Positions 38,414-50,201 of a stretch of 64,000 nt of DNA are shown here, piece after piece. Positions within the stretch are counted from its first letter, which is position 1, and each line of letters starts with the position of its first letter. A program made the position numbers and the translations under genes. Below the pieces are notes generated by a model that worked only from the letters and a program-made list of their open reading frames with translations, was not told where the DNA came from and ran no database searches. Origin of the DNA: Callaeas wilsoni (lineage: Eukaryota; Chordata; Aves; Passeriformes; Callaeidae); NCBI GenBank assembly GCA_013398955.1, contig VWPU01005244.1, positions 62,001-126,000 on the forward strand, in the 5' to 3' direction.

Positions 38414-38542
38414 TCGTGCCTCTCCTACATCAAGAGGGCTGTTCACCTGCTAAGACCAAATATGAGGTCAGGAGCCAGGAGGGAAAACCTGAGGAAGGAA
38501 AGAAGGAATCTGAGCTCATGACAGATGCTCCCAGCAGAAAGA

Positions 38543-38668
38543 TCACAGAATCATGGAAATTTTTGTGTTAGAAGAGGCCTTAAAGGTTATCTAGGTCTAA
38601 CCCCCCTGCCATAGGAAAGGAACCTTCCACTGAGATGACCTTGGCAACAAAGAGGAAACTTCCAAGCC
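38543..38668 (-). mobile_element. CR1 LINE 3' fragment, antisense
   Basis: CACAGAATCATGGAA, then GCCTTAAAGGTTATCTAGG, CCCCCCTGCCAT and CCTTCCACTGAGAT blocks follow the order of a CR1 3' end in reverse complement. About 125 bp are recognisable with several substitutions and small gaps. It is truncated and non-coding. Confidence 0.88.
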
Positions 38669-41600
38669 AAGAGAGAAATCTGAACCCAATCTCCTCACTC
38701 ACAGAACTGAGGAAGACTTGTTCTTGAAGATGGCAAAGTTATGAGTACAAAGCAGAGAGGAAGACAATCAAAAATCAGTAGCAGGTACAGCGGATTCAGA
38801 GATAGTGATGGTTGAGTAAATCCGTGGGACATCAATATAGACAACAGATGGATGAATCAGGAGAGGAATATGGAAAGGAGATCCTAGAAATGGAGAGACT
38901 GGAAAAATTGCCATCCTAGTCACAAAGAGGGATCCTGGCAAGGAAGTGTGTAGATGTTATCAGTTAAAGGTTATCTCGCACTGCTCCTGCTGGGTTTGTG
39001 CTGAAAGCTGGTGTGGGCCTGGAAAAGGGAAACATTTGCCTCAAACATTTTTGCAACGCTTTATCAGTTTGTTAACATTTGGTCTAAGTGTTCCCGCGTG
39101 CCTTTTCCCCATCCCCCCACCTCAAATCCCAGGCGTCAGAGCTCCTTTCACAACATATTGATAATAACCAACACAGTTGTCCGTCTTGGAAATAATAAAA
39201 GCTATAGACCGTAATAGATTTTTAAAGTTACATTTCGAGTTTAATGCTTATAACTATATCACTGGGAGCAGGTACTTGGCACAAATGTCTCCATTGGAGC
39301 ATAAACACCTTGGCCTATAGCCTCTGAGAGTTTATCAGTGCCATGGGAGATATTTCCTGCTATGTACATGCTCCTCTACAATGAATGAACAGCTTGCAAC
39401 TACATATTAATCTACTTGATGACCTAGATCAAGAACAAGGAAAATAATATTGATAAGTCAGTCACTTTTCCTTTTTGGTATATTCCTGACTATTAGCACT
39501 GGTCGGGAGGCAAACAGATGAATTGAGACTTTGCTTTCTGACACGGGTCAATATCATTAAGAAAACTTTTAATTACCTCCGGGCCAGACTGAGCAAGTGG
39601 CTGGATGGTGAGTGGGTTGTGGAAGGTGAGCTTAGTTCTGCTGGGATTGATCTGAGAGCTGCAGTGTTACAGCACTGGCTGGACGGTTGAAATACAGAGT
39701 TTCTGTGAGTACACTGCTGCTGCAGTGATCTCCATCGGCCAGGATCCGGACTGTCATGCCTGATTCTGTGAGAAACTTTTCCATGCAGGTTATTTTGTGC
39801 TGTGTGGCATTGCCCTGTTAACCTCTGAGCATTGTGTCCCGGCTCTAAGCAGAGAGTTCAAATCAAGGCAAATAAACTCAAGTGTTATCTGATAGAGGAT
39901 TATGCAGCCCTGCAGTCATTCAGCTGCAACCTCTACAGTCACCTTCGTACACACCCTCTATCCTTCCTGGTTATGCTCATCTTTCTCCTAGCACCTCTTT
40001 AAATTACACACCTGCAGAGGCACTGATCACTGCAGTGTAGCCATAAAGGAAAGACATTGCTTCTTTGCCCTCCTAAATACCTTGAAACACTGCTGATTAA
40101 TTTTTCACCAAAAATAGTGCACCCTGGATGGACTGAGAGGGATTTACCACTGATATTCTGTAGGCCAGTATGTGTGGGTGGAATCCCACCCTCTCAGCTC
40201 TGACCATTGTGTATTCCAGCCCTAAATCCCTCTTTTCTGCCACACAAACTAATATGCCTTTTAGTCTTTGTTCTTGCCAAGCTTAGAGAAAAACAAGGAC
40301 TTTTTCCATTTAATGCAAGTATCACAATAAGAAAAAAGTTTCAAGTGAGAAAAATATGACTGTTGCTGTTTTCAACAGAAAGTGCTCACCAATGATCCAT
40401 ATATTCAAGATGTATGGGAAATTAATACCTTAACACATATATTAGTATGTCAAAATGGCATGCCTACTTACCCATTTATCAGGTTAAAGGAGGAGACTGG
40501 TGTGACTTTAGATAGTCATTTCATTTCTATGTGCCTACGTTCTGTCATTTAAAAACAGGAATATGGATAATAAACAATAGCAGAATGTTATTGAGTCGTT
40601 CACATTTATAAAGCCCTTTGATATTGTCTATGCCTCAGTTTTCTCATTTGTAAAACAAGTGTAATAATTCATGTATTTATAGCTTTAAAGGGTGGATAAT
40701 CTAATTTGACATCCTGTGGAGCAAAATCCTTAGCATTTCATTTAGCTATTCCTTCACTGTTCTCAGTAACTCGCGGCCTAAAGAAAGCACATTTTAGAAA
40801 GGCAGGAGATTTTAATTTTAAAAATGTCATGTGACTGATAACCTTCCTCAGCTCTTGGAAAACTATGCCCTTCATCAAGCATCCAAACTATCCTTATTCA
40901 CTATGTGATATTGCTCATGATTCCTAACTTTTCAGCATGTTTTGAGACACCTTATAAGTAATTTATTTTATTGGAAAATTTGTACAACAGATTCTGCTCC
41001 ATCTATTCCTTCAGTTATTCTGAGATATGCCAGTGGCCTGTGCGTTATGACATCCTGCTCTGATACCCCTTTTTTAAGAACTCTGAGTCACACTGGCTGA
41101 AAGATGTCCAATGGATGTTTGTAACACAGCCCTGGTTAGGATAGAAACGTGTCATTAGTGATGACCTGCCAGTGATTTTTCTCAAGTGGGCAGAGGAGCA
41201 TTGACCAAACCATCGCTAAGAGGCTGCTAAGTGGAGCTCAGCACTGTATGAGTTTCCACTCATCTTCCCTCCCCGATCTGTAGAGCTCTGTTATTTCAGA
41301 AGTCACTGGAGTGCACAGAAAGGAGCATTCCAAGTGGTGGGAACCATCTGCTTCGGAGGGTGTTGCTGGCAGCTCGTTTCCAAGCTGCATCTTAGTCAGG
41401 ATTGAGAATTTTCTAATTTGATGCAATGACTAAAATCTCCTTGTCGATCGTGTGTCATCCTCGACAAATTTCTGATGTTTTGGTTATTGTGAGGAAGACA
41501 GCTGCATGTAAATACAGAGGAAGGCAAGTCCAGCAGAAGAGAGGAGGTTGTGCTTGCACAGGTGCACAGGCACACACAGACAAAATTGCCATTGCTGTAA

Positions 41601-42735
41601 TTGCAAAATTGCATTTTCCAAATCTTTCCAAGTATAATTCTGTATTTCCCTCACATTATCTCTTTTGGATTGGCCTCCGTGAAGGAAAGAAAAAGAAATT
41701 ATTTTGCTGTGAAATCCAGTGTGCCTATCAGAGAAATATAATTTACCATTTCAAATTCCAGTTGTGGGTAACTTGTTGATTGGCAATTTGTTTGATTTTC
41801 AAGGTGACAAACACAAACAGTTGCCTCTGAGTGGACTCTTGGCTACTCCACACAAAATAATTTATTTTTGTCCTTTTTAAAGCTGCCTTTTGGACCTATC
41901 GTGAATGAACCAGCTGCCTTGAAACTTGGATAAAATATTATTCTTTTACATATATAACAAACCAGTGAAACAGTAAAAATAACATTGGCATACGCTTGCC
42001 AAGGGGATTTGGTTGAACCATTAGGTAAGGTCTGCCAGATATATATAGTTTCAGCTGTTAAAATTGCATATTCATGTGTTTTCCATATACCTATTGGCCT
42101 CTCTCTCTCTGAGAGCTTTGGAATATTTTTTTACTAGACTATAATTAAACAACAGCAATTGAGACAGGGTATTCCCCAGAAATTGCAAAATGAGGAGTGT
42201 GTGGTGGCCACTTGCAAAGTTGCTCGTTAATCTTTATAAAATTCAGAAAGAACAGACTTGGTGTGAAGAAATGTTGGGGAGGGGGCACAGGACTAAAACA
42301 CAATCTGATTGTACACATGTTTTGCAGATTTAAGCTTTGTGCAAGGAATGCAATTGAAATAATTCCCTGCAGTCCAGCCAGTCTATATTATTTGTCCATA
42401 TTATTTTCCTCTAACCCTAGAAATTGACTTGAGTCGGTGCCACGTGTCCCAGTGCCATCAGTCTGTATGTCTGGGAATAATTCACTCCTAGGCTAGCCTA
42501 GATTTTTGATGATTTCCCTGGCATACAAGTCTAGCTTGCTGTATTTATGAAGCAGTGAGTCAGATTCTCTGTTCCTTTTTTTTCAATGAAACACAACGTT
42601 GAGTAGCTTCTGGGATGTTTGTGTTGGTGAAGTTTTCTTTCCTGAGAGTTCTGCCTCACCAGAGCTACCTCCTTGGTAGGACTTACCGGGCGTCTTGATG
42701 TAGCAAGAAGTTGCTAATGAAGAGAATATTCTTTC
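38669..42735. other. Unique non-coding stretch
   Basis: No gene or transposon recognised in about 4 kb. A 117-codon plus frame at 41426-41779 lacks recognised features. A CT dinucleotide run of 12-13 bases lies near 42102-42114. Confidence 0.5.
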
Positions 42736-43250
42736 TTGCCCTATCTGCAGGCAATTAGAATGTTCAGCTCCCTACCCCAAATCAGCTTGGATCAGGAGCG
42801 TGAAGCCTATTCCTGGAGCATTATCCGCGAGCTGTGCGATCTAAATCGGGAGGTCACGTTTCTGGTGCAGATGAGTCTGAACGCTGCTAAATTCGGCAGG
42901 ACGGCAGGGAAGTCATCCAAAGCTCTCACTATGGCTTACACATTGTCACCCACCCACCTCCAAAGTATTTATGTGACCCACCAAAGCTTCTGTTTCTTTG
43001 CTCGCTTGGGTTAAGCGTTGACGCCGTTGTCTTCAGAGACCTCTGCTTCAGACTCAAGCTGTGCAGATTGATGGTCAGAGCAGAAAATGGACTGAGCAGG
43101 GCCTCTGAAATGCTCCAGCGTGGAAATCCACACAGGTGGAGGTTCTGGGTATGAGATGGTGGCTGTCCGTGCCATGTTCTCCACCACTCCAAACTGTAGT
43201 CCCACCGCACTCACATCGCCTTGGCATGTCTCTGATTTTACATTCACCAC
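42736..43250. other. CpG-enriched block with opposed open frames; coding status unknown
   Basis: Nine CpGs fall within 42781-42905 and more near 43005-43025, in otherwise CpG-poor DNA. A plus-strand frame with an ATG at 42760 runs 84 codons to 43014 and follows a CTGCAG acceptor-like word. A minus-strand frame enters after a TAG at about 43254 and ends with a stop at 43011, about 80 codons. The two frames meet tail to tail at 43011-43014. Both translations have protein-like composition (mixed charged and hydrophobic residues, few low-complexity runs), but I recognise neither. Candidates are a real exon, a decayed pseudogene or a CpG-rich regulatory element. Confidence 0.2.
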
Positions 43251-43504
43251 ATGCTATTTTGTAATTTTTTGCACATCAGAGCCATGAAAACAGTCCAAGG
43301 ATAAGTATTTAAAAGGATGTTAGAAGAATATGATAGTGGAGCCATATTTAATCGTAAAGTTACCCCAAGATTAAAGAAAGGAAACATGATTTTTACATAG
43401 ACTCTATTTTTGTGAGGGACAGGGATCTCATGTGTATGCCACAGTCTTTCTCCTCTTCTGTGAGAACCATATGAATATTAATTCATAGCCTTCCAGAAAA
43501 AATT
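43251..43504. other. Unique non-coding spacer
   Basis: AT-rich, no feature seen. Confidence 0.55.
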
Positions 43505-43565
43505 ATCTGTCTATCGATCCATCTATCAATCCATCTATCTATCACCTACCTACCTATCTACCTAT
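43505..43565. repeat. Imperfect TATC/CTAC tetranucleotide microsatellite
   Basis: Roughly fifteen tetranucleotide units of ATCT, ATCC, ATCA and CTAC type in tandem with point interruptions. The mixture of unit types indicates an old, partly decayed array. Confidence 0.92.
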
Positions 43566-44132
43566 GTTTATATTTTTAATATGTTTTGCTCTTGCTTTGA
43601 GGAGAGAGTTTTCTGTCTTGGACAGCTGGGATGGTTGCTTTTGGATTTGGGAAAAATGGTGTTTTGATTTCTAAATGTGTAGAAGGTATACTGGTGTTCC
43701 TTAGTTTAAGGAAGGTCTTTGGTCTTGGACAGGAAAGTTCTGATGGTTCACATATACAGGCATTGACAGGGAAATACTGAAAAAAAATTCATGCTATTAA
43801 AAAAAAATCAGTTGCTGGGCCTTTTTTTTCCCTTCTTTTTTATTTTTTTATGTCAGCAGTCTACAAACATTTATTTGGAGAAGTTTATTGGCTGTGCAGA
43901 CGTTTGTACTGATATAACACAAGTGCCTCTTGTCTTGATATCCTGTGAGAAGACAGTCATAAACTCCTGTCATGTCTATTTTCTTTGTCTCTTATTTCTT
44001 GGGTCCCAGAATAATGTAGGGTAGACATTACTGACACACTCAGAATATCGGTTTCCTGAAGCTGATTATCCACCAAATTCTAAATCTCAATGCAACAGAA
44101 CTTGAATTTCCTAGATTTAGCATTCAAATAAT
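43566..44132. other. Unique non-coding stretch
   Basis: AT-rich with A- and T-runs near 43800 and 43822-43850. The 77-codon frame at 43791-44024 is unrecognised. Confidence 0.5.
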
Positions 44133-44178
44133 GAAGGAGGAAGGGGACGGAGGTGGGGGGAAGAGGAAAAGAAAAAAA
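44133..44178 (+). repeat. Polypurine tract
   Basis: Forty-six bases with only two pyrimidines (C at 44148, T at 44154), including G4 and G6 runs and an A-rich end. Polypurine tracts of this kind can form triplex structures. No function is implied by context. Confidence 0.85.
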
Positions 44179-44873
44179 TTGACTCATTCTTTCCTAAATT
44201 TAATAAATAAAATAAAAAAGCAAAACAGTGCAAACTACTGGAATTGTTTTACAAAGACTTTGCACATCTGAGGCCCGGTGTGCTACAGGCAGTGCACCCA
44301 GAGCAGCTTTCTTCTGCATATTCTGCTTTTTGAATATCAGAACCCCCCTTCACAGCAGGGAAAACTAGTGAACAGAAAAGCTAAATGCTAAATGTCCCAC
44401 TGGAGGTTCTTGGCGAAACTAGGAGCAGCACTCAGAGATTCTGGCTCCTGTTTCAATATCTTAATTACATAATTAGCCTTGCTTAAATCAGGTCATGTGG
44501 CACTCAATCTGACTTCCTTTGCTGTCGTGCTATCTGTGCTATGTAATTCTCATGCCAAGATAGTGTGCAGAGCCTTAAATAATCCAAGATATTCTAGTAA
44601 GGCATGGTAAAAAGTTAATTTAAAAAAAAAATCACATAAACATATATATAAGGAAATTAACACTGTTAGAGATTAACATAATCAAACAAAATATGGTTCA
44701 TTACAACTGTACATATTACCATGCATTTAAATGAATGCTGATTGAAGGGAAAATGTATTTTCTCCGCACTGAAATGAAACACAAGAGCAAAACAAGTGAG
44801 CTTCCTTTAAGAATCTGTAGCTAAGAAATTTATTTCATAGGTAACAAATGGTAAACGGACAGGAATAGTTATT
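44179..44873. other. Unique AT-rich non-coding stretch
   Basis: An A-run lies near 44620-44631. No gene or transposon recognised. Confidence 0.5.
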
Positions 44874-45058
44874 TCTGTTAAAGGAATAAATCTGCTGAAA
44901 TACTGTGAAACATTTTCTGTGCAGCAAGCCACAATATATACAATAATGCAGTAAAATCCTCCACCAAATATCTGTTAAAGGAATAAACCTGTCAAAAGAA
45001 TTAATTTTCTGTGCAACAAGGTTATTCATTCAACAGGCTTCCACCATATGTAATTTAT
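44874..45058. repeat. Diverged two-copy tandem duplication, about 95-bp unit
   Basis: TCTGTTAAAGGAATAAA occurs at 44874 and again at 44971, 97 bases later. ATTTTCTGTGCAGCAAG at 44911 recurs as ATTTTCTGTGCAACAAG at 45004, 93 bases later. A TCCACCAAATAT word near 44960 recurs as TCCACCATATG near 45040. The order and near-equal spacing show a tandem duplication with later substitutions and a small deletion in the second copy. It is not part of any repeat family I recognise. Confidence 0.88.
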
Positions 45059-46130
45059 GAAGCAAATTATACTATTCCAAAAAGGAAAGGGAAACTCATA
45101 CAATGCAGTTTAAACTACAGCAAGGCTGGCTGGAAGAGTGCAGCCTTAAAAGTCAGGAAATCTCCGAGTAGAGCCAACTGCCCGCGCCGTCGGTGAGCAA
45201 GGAGCTCTCAGTGTGCACCAAATGCTTTACCATGACTGTGGGGACAGAAAAAGAACATCCTTCTCATCATATATGAAGCAAATCTGGCAATGTAATAGGC
45301 AGGAGAACTGTTCACATTTCTGATTTCTATTCAGAAATGTACTTTCCCGGTGTATCCCACATTTATGGGTGAGCGGGAGATGCAGTCCAGTCCTAGCAGA
45401 ATTACCTGTCCAGTGAATCAAAGGGTACTGAAAGTATTACTGCTTGAATTACTGGAGCCTGTAGTATGTAATAATACCTGGTGGTGTTTTCTTTATTGCT
45501 ACTTTCAACCTCATGCTGTTTTTCACTTCGGTGCCGTTGAGTTTGAAGGTAGGAGGCAAAGGGACTCACCAGCACTCAGAAAATGTAGTTATCCCTTCCA
45601 GTCACTGCAGTCCTGAACCAAAAAGCATTGAAAAGTGCTACATGAAGGTGTGCTCTCTTTTACCTGCAGCAACACCTTTGCTGTCTGAGCCAAATTCATC
45701 AAAATAATCAAAATTTGCCTCGTGCCAGATCTTTAATTTGAAAATCCCTTTTTAATTTTTTTTCCTTGCTTATCTGTCTGGGGGCCACTGTAACTTTTGG
45801 GTAAAGTCTTGTAATCCAGCCTGAAGTGTCATTCTCAGTGTCAAGTTTAAAGCATCTGAAATACTTTATTTACAAGTCTTTAATTTCATACAAAAGTCTT
45901 CCAGTCCTGGGCAGATTAATTTGCACTGTATCTCAATCTTATTATTTTAATAACTTTTCACTAACCTCTAAGCAAGTAGAATGTTGATTCCTAGAATAAT
46001 GATAAAGTTTCCTTTAAAAAAACTTGCAGCAGGGTGAAAGTTGCTTTGTTTGAGCTTTTGTTACAAATCCAGAGACTAAGCCAGGTTCAGTGGGGTTCAT
46101 GAACCTTTTGGCAAATGTGGGCTGAGTGTC
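45059..46130. other. Unique non-coding stretch
   Basis: No gene recognised. The 88-codon frame at 45350-45616 lacks recognised features. Confidence 0.5.
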
Positions 46131-46276
46131 ACCATAAAACCACAGAATGGTTTGGGTTGGAAGTGACTTTAAAACCCATCCAGTTCCACGCCCTGTCAGG
46201 GAAGGGACACTTTCCACTATCCCAGGTTGCTCCAAGTCCTGTCCAACCTGGCCTTGGACAGTTCCAGGATTGGGAC
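46131..46276 (-). mobile_element. CR1 LINE 3' fragment, antisense
   Basis: CCATAAAACCACAGAATGG, GTTTGGGTTGGAAG, CTTTCCACTATCCCAGGTTG, CTCCAAGTCCTGTCCAACC and CCTTGGACAGTTCCAGG blocks match an avian CR1 3' end read in reverse complement. It is about 145 bp, truncated and non-coding. The CTATCCCAGGTTGCTCC wording is shared with the copy at 49.6 kb, suggesting related subfamilies. Confidence 0.93.
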
Positions 46277-49200
46277 AAGCGATGTCAAGCCAAGTATGAA
46301 CAAATATGGACTGATTTATGGTTTTGAGTGGAAATTAAGTGCAACCAAGAGAAATGTGGCAGTGCAGCTAAGTCACCATTGCTTTTCTGGGTATGGTTAA
46401 TCCAAAGCTAGTAGAATTCAAGATTCCCATGACGTGGGTGATCCCTTTCAAACATAATTCCATGGGTAAGGAGTGGAGGAAATGCAGAAATCATACCAGA
46501 TAATTGACAAAATTACAGAAAATGCCACAGCCACCTTTGCATCTGGAGATAGACAAAAACTGGTGCTTCCTTTAAACAGCAGCTGTTGTCACCTGGAGAG
46601 CTGCTCAGGAGGGAAACAAGCACGAGCCAGTTAACAGATAGCCTCCAGTGGGGAAGCCCAGGCAAAGACGACATAAAAGAGATTTAAACTTTCAGGGATT
46701 GTCCGTTCCAGGTCTATTTATTTACATAAATTTGTCAAAGCAGAAGTAAAAGCTGCAGTTAAGATCCAGAAGTCCATATTTGTGATTGAACTAGGTGTAA
46801 TATTTGAAAGTATGTTCTTATCAAATTGCAATATCACTTTATTTTTTCCTGCAGGCAAACTAAGGAATAAATTGCCTCCCATGCAAATCCACTCAACTGG
46901 TTTTTGTTGGTTTTTTCCTTTTTTTCCCCCCTGTTTGTTTCATTTTGTTTTATCATTCAGTCACTGAAATATGATCTCAAAAAAATGTAGGCAGATGTAC
47001 AGAAGACTTATTTTTCCCTTGGCACACTGTTTAAAAACTTATAAATTAACTCCCACTCTTTTAAATCATTCTTCTTGAGATGTTCCAGCCAGGCATCTTC
47101 GCTGGCTGTCACATCCTAAATTCTTTGGGATTTGCTGTTGGCCTGAAATTATTGTGCTGTGTGAGCTCATCATGTGGGATATTAAAAATATCCGTTACTT
47201 CAAATGTGATTCGTATACCCAGTGGCATTTGGGTAAACAGCACCATCACTGACTCAGGGATCCAGCTTGGCTCTGTGACATGTACTAAGTGCAAAAGCAA
47301 CACCATTTTAGGGAAGAACAGAACTTGAAGATTATTTTGTTTATATATTATTGACTGGAAGGGAGATCTGGCCTCCTAAGCAAGTGTATAAAAAGATCTA
47401 GGAAACAGAGGCCAGAAAAATAAATCATTGTTGAAATAAAATTTTAAGTTTCCTGCTCCTGACCTCCTCAAGAAAGGTCTCATTTTTCCTTTCTCTCATA
47501 TTTTGAGTGTTGCACAGAACTGTAAACCACGAAGTGTTTTCTCAGTGATGGATTTTGCTCCTGCTCTAGGCCGAGTTCCGCTGCTGAGGAGATTTTGTTT
47601 ACGGAGTGTGCTCACCATTTGAGTTGTGGTTGTTGTTTAAATAACTGTTTAAATTGCTGATAAAGATTATTCAAGTTAGAGAACATCCTGAGGGGTCTAA
47701 AATATTGAAAAGCAAGCCATTAGTTGAGATTGACAATAAAGTCTGATTAATAGTTTGATTTTTAAAACAATTACATAAAAATATTGTTTGAAATAATTCA
47801 TTTTAAACAGCTGACATTTTAATGCATAAATATAATTACAGACTCTTTAGGAAGAGCCTAATTTTGGCCTTGATATATATGCTGGCAATTGTGTATTTGA
47901 AATAGAATCATAAAATGTAAAAATTTTATATTTAATCACTAGTGTCAAAAATTATTAGGTAATAACCACGGCAGGAGAGAATGTGATAAAAGATACAAAG
48001 GCCCATATTTAAAACATAATTTTTCTAATACTTACTATGATTTTAAGATGTCATGTCGTCATATGAAGGTGAGCGGGTCAGACGCAAAATTGACTTTTTC
48101 TTTTTTTAATGTGAAGTGATCAATTTAAGCTCGTGGAGGGGTTAAGCTTACTGGAAGCCCAAGTCCTCTTTGTCCACCCTCCAGGTACGTCCCAGGGACG
48201 TCAGCCCTGTACCTGTCTGCTCTCCATGGGTTAAGGAAACCATCCTCCCACCCAAAGGCAGCGCCGCGCTCCTGCACAGCGCACACCCGGAGCAGGAGCT
48301 GGAGGAACTTCTGAAAAGAAATCTGTCATCTCTCAGAATGCTGTTTAATTATCTCACACCTGGTGGTTTTCCACGAGGAACAGGGGTTTTCCTTTCAGAT
48401 ACTTAACGTCTTTCTGCAGCACCAACATGAGTGCTTCCGTGACAGAGAGAAAAGGGCTCTCACAGCTCTATTGGAGGCTGTAATAGTGCACAAAGCAGGA
48501 GGATCACATCCAGTGTGTGCTCTCACGGCGTTTAAGGCCCTTTTTAGTCAGCAGAGATGACTCTGATCCTTGTAGTTTGCTGTTTGTCTCAGCAATCTTT
48601 TTTCCAGACGTGCAATAACTACTATGAAAAATGCATCTGCTATTTCCAGTCCATTTGTGACCATCAAAAGATCTGAGGTTTTTAAGTCACAGCCCCACAC
48701 AAATGATACCACACAACTTGCAGAGCAGAAGGCTGATGTATTAGCATTATTCCTTACTGCAGTGACTTATTTACCTCTGGGACAGAGCTCAGGAATTTAT
48801 AAGCCTTGCAGAAAAGAGTCCCTGCCCTGGCCACCTCGCAAAAGTGCCTTGCAATCAGATCTCTGCTTTCCTAAAGGAACTAATAGGATCAGTCCCAACA
48901 GAGACAGAACAGGAAAGAGCAGCAATGCAGCAGGATAATGGCCAGGCATTTCTGCTATTACCCCTGTAGTGCCTTTGAGTGACCACTTTTAAGTGGAGAA
49001 TTGGGGTTTGTGGAGTACTTTAGTGTCATTTTTACTCTCCAATTTTTTTACTCTGGCTTTGCTTAAATGAAAACTGCTTTTGAACTGCTCTCCACTGTGG
49101 CTGCCTGCACAGGAGGGAGAAATGGGACAGGCACAGCAGGAATCCTGCGTTTCAAAACTCTTCACACCTACTGGAGCCATCCAGGGGACCCTCTGTCCAT

Positions 49201-49626
49201 CCATGGGTGATCAGTCCTCTGTGGCTAGAAAAGAGGATGGGGACAAGGTGTGGAGGAGGAAATCCTTTCCTTAAGGCTGCAGGTACTCCTGGACTACTGC
49301 CAGACTGGAAATAAGATTTTTTGCTACATGTAATAAGGGCAATCCAGAAGTGCTGAGGAAATTAAAATAAATTCAGAGACAAAATTAAATTTTAGATTGA
49401 AACACCAAGGATTATTGGTTTTTATCTAGAAGGCAGATGATGGTATTTAGCAAAGCAGGTGATTTTTAAATCATATGTGTAATCGTTTAATAAAAGTTAC
49501 TGAGAGTAATTTGAAAAGAAAGTTGACAAAGTGAAAGAGGTAGTTCAAGACAATGTTTGGTTCAGTCAGGAGGTCAAACACGAAGATGCCTAAATGAATG
49601 AAAAATGTTTATTTCTTAGTCCAAAA
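46277..49626. other. Unique non-coding stretch
   Basis: No gene recognised. 47.64-48.06 kb is AT-rich and enhancer-like. 48.17-48.56 kb holds a small CpG group (about 8 CpGs in 48185-48290) and a 78-codon plus frame of no recognisable kind. 48.62-48.94 kb carries a 104-codon plus frame, also unrecognised. Confidence 0.45.
47640..48060. promoter_or_regulatory. Possible conserved non-coding (enhancer-type) stretch
   Basis: AT-rich non-repetitive sequence with TGATTAATAG, AATAATTCATTTTAAACAG, TAATGCATAAAT and ATAATTACAG words, that is, several homeodomain- and POU-type cores. No frame of note. The call is from appearance only. Confidence 0.28.
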
Positions 49627-49885
49627 ATCATAGAAACAGAGTGGCCTGGGTGAGAAGGGACTTTTAAAGCTCATTCCGTTTCAAGCCCTGCCATGGGCAG
49701 GGACACCTTCCGCTATCCCAGGTTGCTCCAAGCCCCATCCAGCCTGGCCTGGGACCCTTCCAGGGATCCAGGGGCAGCCCCAGCTTCTCTGGGCACCCTG
49801 TGCCAGGTCCTCCCCACCCTCACAGGGAAGAATTTCTTCCTAATATCGAATTTAAACCTTGTGCCACAGAAAATCTGTTCCTGAC
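49627..49885 (-). mobile_element. CR1 LINE 3' fragment, antisense (longest copy in the window)
   Basis: The plus strand shows, in order, AATCATAGAAACAGAGTGG, CCTGCCATGGGCAGGGACA, CTATCCCAGGTTGCTCC, CCAGCCTGGCCTGGGACC, CTTCCAGGGATCCAGGGGC, CAGCTTCTCTGGGCACC, CTCCCCACCCTCACAGGGAA and GAATTTCTTCCTAATAT. This is the reverse complement of a CR1 3' region, about 260 bp, 5'-truncated and non-coding. It keeps the clearest consensus-like blocks of the copies here. An A/T-only block follows 200 bp later. Confidence 0.95.
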
Positions 49886-50091
49886 AACACTTTTACAATT
49901 TGCTACAGTTCAGCTCAGGAGCATTCCCCAGTAGGCACCATGTGGTTGTCCTCTTCAGGCAAGCTTCCCCAGAGCCTCTCCTCTCTGCCTTGGCAATGAA
50001 ATACCAGGCTAGAAAGATCTTTTCTACCACTTCTCATAGCCTTTCTTATGCTCTTACTTAAAAATTGCCTGGCTTTGCCAGTTTCAAATTC

Positions 50092-50201
50092 TTTAATTTA
50101 AATGAAAATTAAATTTTTATGTTATTATTAAATTATTTTATTAAAATTATTTCATTATTATATTTTTAAATTATTAAATTTAATTTTAAATTTAATATTG
50201 T
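50092..50201. repeat. Nearly pure A/T low-complexity block
   Basis: In about 110 bases only three or four are G or C. The block is built of ATTATTA and AAATTTAATTTTAAATTT words, including self-complementary stretches. Such DNA melts easily and is often found in matrix-attachment-like regions; no such role is shown here. Confidence 0.9.

Noticed and set aside
43505..43565. Regularly repeated short units that could suggest a CRISPR-like array
   Set aside because: The units are 4 bases long with no spacers; this is a microsatellite in vertebrate DNA.
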